44,381 nt of DNA from NCBI GenBank assembly GCA_930972465.1, contig CAKNHF010000025.1, positions 1 to 44,381 on the forward strand, in the 5' to 3' direction. The position numbers and the translations under genes were made by a program. Each line of letters begins with the position of its first letter. Position 1 is the first letter of the stretch. The stretch comes from an uncultured Lachnospiraceae bacterium. GTDB lineage: Bacteria; Bacillota; Clostridia; Lachnospirales; Lachnospiraceae. Under the pieces are notes generated by a model. That model had not been told where the DNA came from, searched no databases, and was given only the letters and a program-made list of their open reading frames with translations. Positions 1 through 8,308 of the stretch are shown here, piece after piece.

Positions 1-60
1 TTGGTACTTTGAGAAGACATATCTATCTTTTCAATGCAGTTTGCGGAAACTCAAGTGTTT

Positions 61-106
61 AACCGGCATCCTTTTGAAACGGTAAAAATATATTTGCCTG
101 CCGGTT
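61..106. terminator. Inverted repeat downstream of the activase gene, possible terminator
   Basis: AACCGGCA at 61-68 is perfectly complementary to TGCCGGTT at 99-106, with a 30-base A/T-rich loop. It lies just past the stop codon of the activase gene. A short T-run follows only on the plus strand, so its action for the minus-strand gene is uncertain. Nothing else is recognisable in bases 1-125. Confidence 0.3.
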
Positions 107-125
107 TTTCTGGCGGTTAAAGCCT

Positions 126-3100
126 TTATTCTCTATTTTCTTTAATATTCATCACCAGCATCTGCAGCCGGTTCTCAATATTTGCAAAGCTGACATCCGG
201 ATCATAATCCAGCGGCAGGATCTGCGCGTCCGGGTACTTCTCTTTCAGCTTCTTGGAGATTCCCCGTCCTACCACATGATTCGGCAGACAGCCGAAGGGC
301 TGCAGGATGACAAAAGTACGGCACCCTTTCTCTGCATGGTGCAGGATCTCGCCCGGGATCAGGATTCCCTCTCCCGCGTCAAACGTATGGGGGATAATGG
401 GATCACTCTCTTTTGCCAGATCTTCGATCCTTGCCGGCTTCTCATAAAGAGGATGTTCTGAAGCGATCCGGTCGGTCAGATCGTGCGCCATCTTAAAGAA
501 CTGATCCGCAGTACGGAACCATACTTTCTTCCCGAAGGGGCGGTTCAGATGATATTCCCTGATCTGACTGTCCTGATAGAAGTAGGTCTTCTGGATCACG
601 TCTGTCATCCTCGCCTCAATGATCTCAAATCCGTTCTTCTCCAGATATTTCTCAATGTCATGGTTTGCACCGGGATGGAAATTCAGGAGATACTCGCCCA
701 CGATCAGCACCTGGGGTCTTGGCCGGGATCTGTCGTAGGGAATTTCTTTCATAATCCGGATCGCCTTTTTAAATCCGCTTTTTGCTCCGCGGATACCGGA
801 TTGCTGCATTCCGTTTATCACTTCATCCATTGCCTGTTCAAACGCCCGGTCGGCGCTTCCCGGCTCCAGCTCATAAGGCCGGATCTTCCGAAGCAGTTCT
901 TCCAGAGCATCGATCATTGGCAGCCCGTAAGCGATACGGGCTCCGGACAGCATGTTCATGCGAAATCCCGGATGAATATCATGATAATCCTCGTCATCAT
1001 TGGTCAGGATCGGAACATTCTTATATCCTGCATCATCCAGCGCTTTCCGAAGCAGAGCGCTGTAGTGGGTCAGACGACAGTCGCCGATGTATTTTGCCAT
1101 GCCGACCGCTGTATTCTCCACATCGTACTTTCCGCTGTTTAATGCGGCCAGGATCTCCCCGATGACGATCTGTGCCGGGAAACAGATGTCGTTGTGCACA
1201 TATCGTTTTCCCATTTTGATCGCTTCCTCGCGCCCCAGTTCCAGAGGAACCGCACGGACTCCCTGTGCGCTGAACACGGCTGCCATAAGGCGGCTGAAGG
1301 CATGAGATGTATTTGGGATCAGAACGGTCTTTACTTTTCTGTCTGCCTTTTCAAACTTGACCGGATAGGGATCCTGAAGCTTATGTACCTCCGGTTTCCT
1401 TCCCTGTTCTCTGCGCATGACGATCGTTTCCAGGAAAGACCGTACACGGATACGCAGCGGTCCCTGGATATCACTCTCATCCACCTTCAGGATCAGGGGC
1501 GTCTTTCCCGAGATCTCATTCATCATACGGACGATCTCGTCCGAAAGATAAGCATCGTGTCCGCAGCCGAAACTTACGATCTGGACATATTCCAGACTAT
1601 CCTTCTCCGCCGCCATGATCGCGGAAGAGAGCATCCTTGCATGAAAATTGTTTACCACATCCAGACGGCTCATGCTCAGATCTTCTTCCTCTGTTCCCGG
1701 CAGAGAATCCGCCGTCAGGACCGGGATTCCCATTCCTGTAAATATTTCCGGAAGTTCGTGATTCACCAGGGAATCATTCTGATAAGGCCTGGACGCCAGG
1801 ACAACCGCGAATTTTCCTGATTCTTCCGCCTGTTTGAGAACTTCAGCGCCTTTGTTCTTCAGATCCGCATGGAACAGATCCTGAGCCTGATTTCCCGCCC
1901 GGATCGCTCTTTTTGTCTCCTCTGCGGGAATCTGAAATTTTTCTTCCATATAATGGATAAGCTGAAGTTCCTGATCCTCCGGCGTATACCAGTGGAAAAG
2001 CGGAGCATCATATGGAATCCCCCACATCTTTTCGGGATTGTCGGAATTTCCGATAACCAGCGGGTATCCCTTCACCACAGCGCACATGGACTGGCTGGTC
2101 CTTTCTGTATTCTCGGAAGGGACCGTGGTGACCGCCGGCATGAAGATCCGATCCACACCTTTCTCGGCCAGATTCCGGATATGTCCGTGGACCAGTTTCG
2201 CCGGGAAGCAGACCGTGTCCGATGTCACTGCGGACAGTCCGCTCTCGTAGATCTTTCTGGTGCTGGGATCCGAAATTCTTACATGAAAGCCCAGTGTCCG
2301 CAGAAAAGTTCTCCAGAAAGGCATTGTCTCCCAGAACACAAGCACTCTCGGGATACCGATCGTAATGTTACGCTTCTTCAAGGGCTCCGGGTGGAAATAT
2401 TTCCTCAGGAGCAGTTTTTCCCTTATACGGAAAAGATTCGGTACGGAATTTGCCCTCTGTACCGTGTCCTTCAGTTTCTTTTTCACTTCCGAATCTCCCG
2501 GATCTCCCAGAATTTCACCCCGCTCACAGCGGTTGTTGGTGATCCAGGAATTCCCGTTTGAAAAAGTCAGGACGGTCCTCTTGCAATGGTTGGTACAGAA
2601 AGGGCATGGAGCGTTCGCCTCCTGGCGGTATGAAAATCCGTCCAGATCTTCCAGCCGGATAAATGTCCGGTTCTCCGGATTTTTCCTGAACCGTTCCCGG
2701 GTGATCAGAGCGATCCCGATCGCTCCCATCAGTCCCGGATACGGCGCACGGATCACTTCTTTTCCGATATATTCTTCCATCGCGCGGAGCACGGCGTCAT
2801 TGACAAATGTTCCGCCCTGAACGACGATCCGGTCCCCCAGGGAATCCACATTAGAGAGACGGATCACCTTTGTGAACACGTTTTCAATGATGGAACGGCA
2901 GAGCCCCGCCATAATATCCTCCGCCCGTCTCCCGTTCCTCTGCTCGGTGATGATGCTGCTGTTCATGAACACTGTGCACCGGCTTCCCAGAACAGCCGGA
3001 TTCTGCGATGAAAATGCAGCATCTGCGATCTCTTTTGCGGAGATGTTTAGAGAAGAGGCAAAATTTTCCAGGAAGGAGCCGCACCCGGAGGAGCACGCTT

Positions 3101-4511
3101 CATTCACCAGGATATTGGTGATGATCCCCCGGTCCAGCCACATGGCTTTCATATCCTGTCCGCCGATATCCAGAATGAATGTCGCATCCTTCACATATTT
3201 TTCCGACGCCCTGGCGTGGGCTACCGTCTCTACAGTATGGTATTCTGCCTGGAATGCCCTGGCAAAGAGCATTTCCCCGTATCCGGTTGTCCCGGCCGCG
3301 AGAATATGCAGGCTTGCGCCTGCTTTTTTATACTGCTCCCGCATCTCAATGAGAGCGCTCCGCGCAACGTAGAGGGGTTCTCCTTCATTGGGCGCATAGA
3401 AGGACCAGAGGATCTCCTCCTGATCGTCCATGAGCACAAACTTTGTAGTCGTACTTCCGGAGTCAATTCCAAGGTAGGCGTATATCTGCTCTCCCGACAC
3501 CGGCTTTTTCCAGTCCATAGATGGTTTCGCATGACGCTTTTCAAACGCCTTCCTTTCCTCCTCAGAAGCGAAAAAAGGCTTCGCGTCATTTTTCTCCGTC
3601 TCCCTGTCCCGGAAGGATTCATCCTGCATCCGCGCCATAAGTTCAGAAGGCAGGACAGCGTCCGACTGTTCGCTGAACATTGCATCCAGTGAAACGGCAG
3701 CCCCCATCGCCACCATCAGTTCCGGATGAGGCGGAATCAGAATCTCGTCTTCCCTCAATCCCAGTCTCTCCGCAAACACACGGACCAGCGTCGGATTAAA
3801 TGTCAGAGGGCCGCCTTCAAATACCACCGGCTTTCGGATCTCCAGCCCCTGGGCAAGTCCGCCGATGGTCTGTTTGGCAATGGCATGGAATGCGGACAGG
3901 GCAATATCCGACTTCGCCACCCCCTGGTTTAACAGAGGCTGGATATCTGTCTTCGCATACACGCCGCACCGGCCGGAAATATCATATACACAGGTTCCCT
4001 TTGACGCCATGTCATTGAATTTCGTCACCGGAATTCTGAGCACAGACGCGATCTCATCGATAAACGCGCCTGTTCCTCCCGCACAGCTTCCGTTCATACG
4101 CATATCAGCCACATTCAGGGCACCTGTGGTCGGATTAGTCTGGAAAAAGATCATCTTTGCGTCCTGACCGCCAAGCTCGATGGCACACCCGACCGTCCCG
4201 TATCTGCTCTTTAATGCCGCCGCGTTTGCCGCCACTTCCTGCACAAAGGGAATGTTCAGTTTTTCCGCGATGGGCTTGGAACCAGATCCGGTCAGCGCGA
4301 AACGGAACTTCTGTCCGGGATAAGTTTTTCTCAGCTGATCCATCACATTGATCACGCTTTTGACCTGGTCTGCGTGATGTCTCCTGTAATCAGAGTACAG
4401 GAGCGAACCATCCTCCGGATCAAGAATCACCACTTTTGTCGTAGTAGAACCGATATCGATGCCCGCGGCAAGCACTTGCTCTGATGAACACTTCTTTAAA
4501 CTTTCTTCCAT
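126..4511 (-). CDS. Acyl-CoA dehydratase activase, double BadF/HgdC type with DUF2229 and dehydratase-like C-terminus
   Basis: This 1461-residue protein belongs to the ATP-dependent activators (archerases) that feed electrons into 2-hydroxyacyl-CoA dehydratases and benzoyl-CoA reductase-type enzymes. It holds two ASKHA ATPase modules in tandem. The first has a phosphate loop AGIDIGSTTTK near residue 16, IELGGQDAK near 111, and cysteines at 143 (NGSCAGGTG) and 182 (SGRCGVYAK), the 39-residue spacing of the bridging [4Fe-4S] ligands in HgdC. The second repeats these motifs (GIDSGSTTTK, DIGGQDMK, NEACSSGCG, GSRCTVF). A Cys-rich stretch (CPFCTNHCK) follows, then a long DUF2229/HgdB-like region. 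The substrate is unknown; no dehydratase subunit gene is adjacent. The start at 4511 is the only ATG before GIDIGST; its ribosome binding site (AGAAAG) is weak. Family assignment is firm, physiological role is not. Confidence 0.9.
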   Translation of the reverse strand: MEESLKKCSSEQVLAAGIDIGSTTTKVVILDPEDGSLLYSDYRRHHADQVKSVINVMDQLRKTYPGQKFRFALTGSGSKPIAEKLNIPFVQEVAANAAALKSRYGTVGCAIELGGQDAKMIFFQTNPTTGALNVADMRMNGSCAGGTGAFIDEIASVLRIPVTKFNDMASKGTCVYDISGRCGVYAKTDIQPLLNQGVAKSDIALSAFHAIAKQTIGGLAQGLEIRKPVVFEGGPLTFNPTLVRVFAERLGLREDEILIPPHPELMVAMGAAVSLDAMFSEQSDAVLPSELMARMQDESFRDRETEKNDAKPFFASEEERKAFEKRHAKPSMDWKKPVSGEQIYAYLGIDSGSTTTKFVLMDDQEEILWSFYAPNEGEPLYVARSALIEMREQYKKAGASLHILAAGTTGYGEMLFARAFQAEYHTVETVAHARASEKYVKDATFILDIGGQDMKAMWLDRGIITNILVNEACSSGCGSFLENFASSLNISAKEIADAAFSSQNPAVLGSRCTVFMNSSIITEQRNGRRAEDIMAGLCRSIIENVFTKVIRLSNVDSLGDRIVVQGGTFVNDAVLRAMEEYIGKEVIRAPYPGLMGAIGIALITRERFRKNPENRTFIRLEDLDGFSYRQEANAPCPFCTNHCKRTVLTFSNGNSWITNNRCERGEILGDPGDSEVKKKLKDTVQRANSVPNLFRIREKLLLRKYFHPEPLKKRNITIGIPRVLVFWETMPFWRTFLRTLGFHVRISDPSTRKIYESGLSAVTSDTVCFPAKLVHGHIRNLAEKGVDRIFMPAVTTVPSENTERTSQSMCAVVKGYPLVIGNSDNPEKMWGIPYDAPLFHWYTPEDQELQLIHYMEEKFQIPAEETKRAIRAGNQAQDLFHADLKNKGAEVLKQAEESGKFAVVLASRPYQNDSLVNHELPEIFTGMGIPVLTADSLPGTEEEDLSMSRLDVVNNFHARMLSSAIMAAEKDSLEYVQIVSFGCGHDAYLSDEIVRMMNEISGKTPLILKVDESDIQGPLRIRVRSFLETIVMRREQGRKPEVHKLQDPYPVKFEKADRKVKTVLIPNTSHAFSRLMAAVFSAQGVRAVPLELGREEAIKMGKRYVHNDICFPAQIVIGEILAALNSGKYDVENTAVGMAKYIGDCRLTHYSALLRKALDDAGYKNVPILTNDDEDYHDIHPGFRMNMLSGARIAYGLPMIDALEELLRKIRPYELEPGSADRAFEQAMDEVINGMQQSGIRGAKSGFKKAIRIMKEIPYDRSRPRPQVLIVGEYLLNFHPGANHDIEKYLEKNGFEIIEARMTDVIQKTYFYQDSQIREYHLNRPFGKKVWFRTADQFFKMAHDLTDRIASEHPLYEKPARIEDLAKESDPIIPHTFDAGEGILIPGEILHHAEKGCRTFVILQPFGCLPNHVVGRGISKKLKEKYPDAQILPLDYDPDVSFANIENRLQMLVMNIKENRE

Positions 4512-4862
4512 TTTATCATTCGCTTTCTAACAATTTTCATCCAAAGCTTAAAAGACCCGAATCTCGGGTCTTTTAGATTTATAACGCTTCATTTTATTTT
4601 TTCAGAACTATTAGAAAAAAGAAATCTTTTTCTTTCTGTATATGGTATGCTAACACAATATAATGTCTGAGTGCAAGTATTTAATTTACTTTTTATTTTT
4701 GATAATTACTTTTTTACTACATTTCTCACAGAATTCAGACACGATATCATCTGCCTGATGTCACAAAACAGAACATTTCATTCTTCTGCAAACGGGACTA
4801 CATCTTTCACAGCTTCCTGAAGTGTGATCTCACGATCGTCGTTGTCAATATCGATCAGATGG
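4512..4862. other. Intergenic stretch between activase and ABC transporter operon
   Basis: This 351-base gap is A/T-rich. It holds the hairpin at 4550-4574 and presumably the promoter of the activase. The right end, 4790-4862, stays open on the minus strand in the frame next to nikE for about 44 codons with no convincing start. No RNA gene or repeat was recognised. Confidence 0.5.
4550..4574 (-). terminator. Rho-independent terminator of the lar-nik operon
   Basis: AAAAGACCCGA and TCGGGTCTTTT form a perfect 11-base-pair stem with a 3-base loop; the closing A/T pairs supply a T-tract in either direction. It lies downstream of the ABC transporter operon and upstream of the activase start, so it likely ends the former. 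It could act in both directions. Confidence 0.75.
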
Positions 4863-5477
4863 TTAATTGTTCCATGGCAGCTCAACAATCCTTGTACAAA
4901 CCTGTTCCATCAGCGCTCTGTTATGGCTTACGATAAGCAGGCCGAGTTTCCTTCTCCTGGCCTCATCCAGAAGGAGAGCCCAGATCTGCGCCTGGGTCAC
5001 AAGATCCAGCATGGCGGAAATCTCATCACACAGAAGAAATCTCGTTGCCGGATGAAGCGCTCTCGCCAGACAGAATCTCTGGAGTTCTCCCCCTGACAGC
5101 TCTGCGGGGAATCGATCCATCCATCCTTTTTCAATATGAAGTTTCTCCGTCAGCAGGGGATCAATCTCTCCTGCCTCCGCAAATGTATCCCTCAGTCTCA
5201 GCAGCGGATCCACTACGGTCTCCGGATGCTGCCAGACCATCTGTACCGGACAGACGCCTTTATATTCACTGATCGGTCTTCCGTCCAGAAGGATCTTTCC
5301 TTCCTGCGGTCTCTCATATCCCGCAAGCAGCCGGCAGAGCGTCGTCTTTCCTCTTCCGCTGGGCGCTCTCAGCCCCACTCTTTCCCCGGATTCAATAGAA
5401 ATGCTGAAATTTTCAAGCACCGGTTTCTTCTTTCTTCCCCGATAATAGAATGTAACTTCTTTTGCCTCCAGCTTCAT
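4863..5477 (-). CDS. ABC transporter ATP-binding protein, nickel/peptide type (NikE/DppF-like)
   Basis: A 204-residue ATPase of the nickel/dipeptide/oligopeptide importer family. It carries Walker A (APSGRGKTT, near residue 38), the signature LSGGELQRF, Walker B FLLCDEISAMLD and the switch histidine in IVSHN. It is shorter than typical DppF/NikE (about 260-330) because it lacks the C-terminal oligopeptide extension, which its partner has. Its ATG overlaps the stop of the upstream ATPase gene by four bases (ATGA), so the two are translationally coupled and probably form a heterodimer. It is the last gene of the lar-nik operon, followed by the 4550 terminator. Nickel as substrate is inferred from the lar genes; a peptide substrate cannot be excluded by sequence. 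Confidence 0.85.
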   Translation of the reverse strand: MKLEAKEVTFYYRGRKKKPVLENFSISIESGERVGLRAPSGRGKTTLCRLLAGYERPQEGKILLDGRPISEYKGVCPVQMVWQHPETVVDPLLRLRDTFAEAGEIDPLLTEKLHIEKGWMDRFPAELSGGELQRFCLARALHPATRFLLCDEISAMLDLVTQAQIWALLLDEARRRKLGLLIVSHNRALMEQVCTRIVELPWNN

Positions 5478-6415
5478 AGCACCGTCTCCTCTCCCGGATA
5501 CAGACAGCGGACCATTCCCCCACGGAATTCTCTGAGCGGAATCCGGTCTGTCTCTCTGCAGTCAGACATACATTCTGAGCACTGTCCGGCAAAAGGGCAG
5601 CCGTGAGCCTTCTCGTCCGGGTAGGGCTGTGCTCCGGAAATGGGATTAAATCCGTGCTCCGGCATGGCATGCCAGAGCGCTTTTGTGAAGGGATGCCTGA
5701 GCCGTGACACATCTGAAAAATCCTCCGCCGGTGCCGCCTCAATCGTTTCTCCCGCATAAAATACCGCAACCTGGTCTGCCACGGTCAGTGCCAGTTCCAG
5801 GTCATGGGTGATAAACAGGATCCCCGCTCCCTCATCCGCAAGTTCCCGGAAATGCCCCAGAATCCGTTCTGCCGCCTTTGCATCCAGGCCCGGAGTGGGC
5901 TCATCGGCAATGATCAGGCGGGGAGTTCCTGTCACCGCAGATGCAATCAGGACTCTCCGAGCCATTCCTCCGGACAGTTCAAAAGGATACATCTCCGCTG
6001 TTTCTCTGCCCAGCCCATAGCGTTCGAGCGCCCGGCGCGTTCGCCTGTGCACCTTCTCCTCCCGGCTCCCTTTTGTAAGCTGAGGGCCGATTTTCATCAG
6101 AGGATCCAGATAATTGACTCCCTGAGGGATCAGAGCGATCTCCCTGCCCCGGAGTTCTGCAGAGCGCTCCGGCGTCAGCAGCTCCCCTGCATAGCGTATG
6201 GTTCCTTCCACGTGGCTGTTGTATGGCAGAATTCCCAGAATTCCGTGGGCCAGCAGACTTTTTCCCGATCCGCTGGCTCCCACTACGGCAACGATCTGTC
6301 CCGCTCCTACAGAAAGCGTCAGATCCCGGATAACCGGAAGAATCCTTCTGCGGATTCCTCGCTCATATTGTGTGAAAAACACAGACATATGTTCAATTTC
6401 TAATATTGTCTCCAT
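5474..6415 (-). CDS. ABC transporter ATP-binding protein, nickel/peptide type (NikD/DppD-like)
   Basis: This 313-residue ATPase has Walker A GASGSGKSLL, signature LSGGMARRVLIAS and Walker B LIIADEPTPGLD. A C-terminal oligopeptide-transport tail begins near HPFTKALWHAMP and contains the cysteines CPFAGQCSEC found in the oligo_HPY extension. The reading frame stays open further upstream, but I place the start at the ATG at 6415. GGGAGG lies seven bases before it, and METILEIEHMSVFF matches the usual N-terminus of the family. It follows the permease gene by 46 bases and overlaps the next ATPase gene by four. It powers uptake at the inner face of the membrane; nickel specificity is inferred from operon context. 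Confidence 0.87.
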   Translation of the reverse strand: METILEIEHMSVFFTQYERGIRRRILPVIRDLTLSVGAGQIVAVVGASGSGKSLLAHGILGILPYNSHVEGTIRYAGELLTPERSAELRGREIALIPQGVNYLDPLMKIGPQLTKGSREEKVHRRTRRALERYGLGRETAEMYPFELSGGMARRVLIASAVTGTPRLIIADEPTPGLDAKAAERILGHFRELADEGAGILFITHDLELALTVADQVAVFYAGETIEAAPAEDFSDVSRLRHPFTKALWHAMPEHGFNPISGAQPYPDEKAHGCPFAGQCSECMSDCRETDRIPLREFRGGMVRCLYPGEETVL

Positions 6416-6461
6416 ATATACCTCCCGCATGTTTCGGAACTTTCGTGCTTCCTGATCTGCT

Positions 6462-7319
6462 CTATTCGTGCACACTTGACGGATCCATAAGCTGACGCAG
6501 CCGCTCTCCCAGCAGAGCGAACAGAACCACAGCCAGCACCAGAGCAAGTCCCGGGAACAGCGCAAGCCACCATCTCCCGGTAGTCAGATACTGCATGCTC
6601 TCGGAAAGGATCACACCGATGGCCGGCTGCTCCGATGAAAGTCCGAACCCAAGAAATGTCACACTTGCCTCATGCAGAATTGCATGGGGAAACAGAAGGA
6701 TCAGACCGGTCAGAAACTGCGGCAGAAGGTGGGGGAGCATATGCCTCCGCACATTCTGAAGCTTCGACGCTCCCAGTTTCTCCGCCACAAGGATATAGGG
6801 CGCCTGCCGAAGCTGTATCACCTCTCCCCGGATCACACGGGCAAGAGACGGCCAGTGGCTGAGGGCGACTCCCGCCACCACCCCCGCAAATCCTCTGCCG
6901 CAGGCAATGGAAATGAGCATGACAAGCAGAATGTGGGGGATTCCCATCACAAGGTCAATGCACCATGAAATCACCGCATCCGCTTTTCTTCCCAGTGTAG
7001 CGGCTGCGGTTCCTGCCAGCAGCGCAATAACAGCGCTCACCGCTGCAGTTACAATCCCGATCCGGATACTGAGCGACAGCCCGGCCAGGGTACGGGCGAA
7101 CATATCCCTTCCCATCCAGTCCGTTCCGAACAGGCCTCCCGCTCCCGGAGCGAGATTTGTCCGGGAAAAATCCGTTTCCGTGGCCGTTCCTTCCAGAAAG
7201 ATCCCTGATACAGTCACCGCGCCAAGGATCACCACTGCTGCGGCCAGAAATAAAATCGTGCTCTTTCTCCGGTTTTTTCCCTTTCCATTGTATTCTGTTC
7301 CGTTTCCATAACTTTTCAT
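6462..7319 (-). CDS. ABC transporter permease, nickel/peptide type (NikC/DppC-like)
   Basis: A 285-residue integral membrane protein of the BPD_transp_1 family. After one N-terminal membrane segment (ILFLAAAVVILGAVTVSGIF) comes the extracytoplasmic GTDWMGRDMFART motif, diagnostic of DppC/NikC, then four to five further membrane segments. The EAA-type cytoplasmic loop that contacts the ATPases lies around AEKLGASKLQNVRRHMLPHLLP. The C-terminal SVTFLGFGLSSEQPAIGVIL block is also typical. The ATG overlaps the stop of the nikB-like gene by four bases. It forms a heterodimeric channel with the neighbouring permease. Confidence 0.88.
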   Translation of the reverse strand: MKSYGNGTEYNGKGKNRRKSTILFLAAAVVILGAVTVSGIFLEGTATETDFSRTNLAPGAGGLFGTDWMGRDMFARTLAGLSLSIRIGIVTAAVSAVIALLAGTAAATLGRKADAVISWCIDLVMGIPHILLVMLISIACGRGFAGVVAGVALSHWPSLARVIRGEVIQLRQAPYILVAEKLGASKLQNVRRHMLPHLLPQFLTGLILLFPHAILHEASVTFLGFGLSSEQPAIGVILSESMQYLTTGRWWLALFPGLALVLAVVLFALLGERLRQLMDPSSVHE

Positions 7320-8308
7320 TCCCGTGCCGCCCCCCTTCTTATCCTGGGGTCTGCTGCACCATATAGGAGATCGGCAATCAGATTGCCGGCGAAGACAATC
7401 GCCGATGTAACAACCGTGATCCCCAGAAGCAGAGGAAGATCACTCCCGAGTCCTGCCGTCACCGCTGCCTGTCCCAGCCCCGGATAGGAAAAGACCTGCT
7501 CCACCAGTACCGATCCCCCGATGATCTCGCTGACCGAGGCAAACTGAAGCGTAATCGCAGGGAGAGATACATTCCTCAGACCATGGCGCAGGACAACCGA
7601 CGCCTCCGATTCCCCTCTGGCACGTGCGAAAAGGATATAATCCGATTCCAGTACGTCTATCATCTTCTCCCGCGTGTGAAGAGCAATATTCGCCACACCG
7701 GTGATGCTCAGCGTCAGGGCGGGAAGAACAGCGTGCCGGAGCCGGTCGCCAAAGGTCACCGCATCCGCCGCCACTCCCACAGGGACCGAGAGTCCGATAG
7801 GGAACCATCCCAGCCAGACAGAAAAGATCAGAAGGAGCAGGATTGCCAGCCAGAACGTCGGAGTGGAGGAAATCAGAAGACAGTATCCCCGGATCAGACG
7901 ATCCGGCCAGCGCCCCCGGAACACGCCCACCGTTACCCCGAGAATCAGCCCGAGTACTCCCGAGAACACCCAGGCCGCAGTGAGAAGGAGAACCGAACCG
8001 GCAAGACGCTGCCCGATGACCGTGAGTACCGGCTGGCGGTAGAGAAGGGATGTCCCCATGTCTCCGTGAAGAACGTCCCCCAACCATCCCAGGTACCTCT
8101 GCACTGCCGGAGTTTCCGTGCCCCAGTACGCTTCCAGACGTTCCACCTGCTCCGGGCTCATGGATCCCAGCGCAACCTGACCGACGTTCGTCTGCAGAGG
8201 ATCCAGAGGCGACGCACACATCAGCAGAAATGTAACGATGCTGACTCCCAGCAGGAGCAGCGCCATCCGGATCAGCTTTTTTCCGGTAAACTGAAGACGG
8301 TGTTTCAA
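7316..8308 (-). CDS. ABC transporter permease, nickel/peptide type (NikB/DppB-like)
   Basis: A 330-residue permease with the DppB/NikB architecture: an N-terminal membrane helix (LIRMALLLLGVSIVTFLLM), a periplasm-side region with PLDPL, and about five more helices. The EAA loop reads ARARGESEASVVLRHGLRN. The C-terminal SVLVEQVFSYPGLGQA motif is the hallmark of this permease type. Translation starts at a TTG (8306-8308) that overlaps the stop of the binding-protein gene as TTGA, a coupling arrangement repeated through this operon. It is the first permease of a complete five-component importer. Confidence 0.87.
   Translation of the reverse strand: MKHRLQFTGKKLIRMALLLLGVSIVTFLLMCASPLDPLQTNVGQVALGSMSPEQVERLEAYWGTETPAVQRYLGWLGDVLHGDMGTSLLYRQPVLTVIGQRLAGSVLLLTAAWVFSGVLGLILGVTVGVFRGRWPDRLIRGYCLLISSTPTFWLAILLLLIFSVWLGWFPIGLSVPVGVAADAVTFGDRLRHAVLPALTLSITGVANIALHTREKMIDVLESDYILFARARGESEASVVLRHGLRNVSLPAITLQFASVSEIIGGSVLVEQVFSYPGLGQAAVTAGLGSDLPLLLGITVVTSAIVFAGNLIADLLYGAADPRIRRGAARE

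Noticed and set aside
4550-4574. Part of a T-box or other leader of the activase gene
   Set aside because: Only a single simple hairpin with A/T flanks is present, without T-box or riboswitch motifs; a terminator explains it.
4785-4920. Open minus-strand frame next to the nikE stop that reads like a protein tail (contains LIDIDNDDREITLQEAV, ends FAEE)
   Set aside because: It is only about 44 codons, has no start with a ribosome binding site and no recognisable family; nikE already has an acceptable end.
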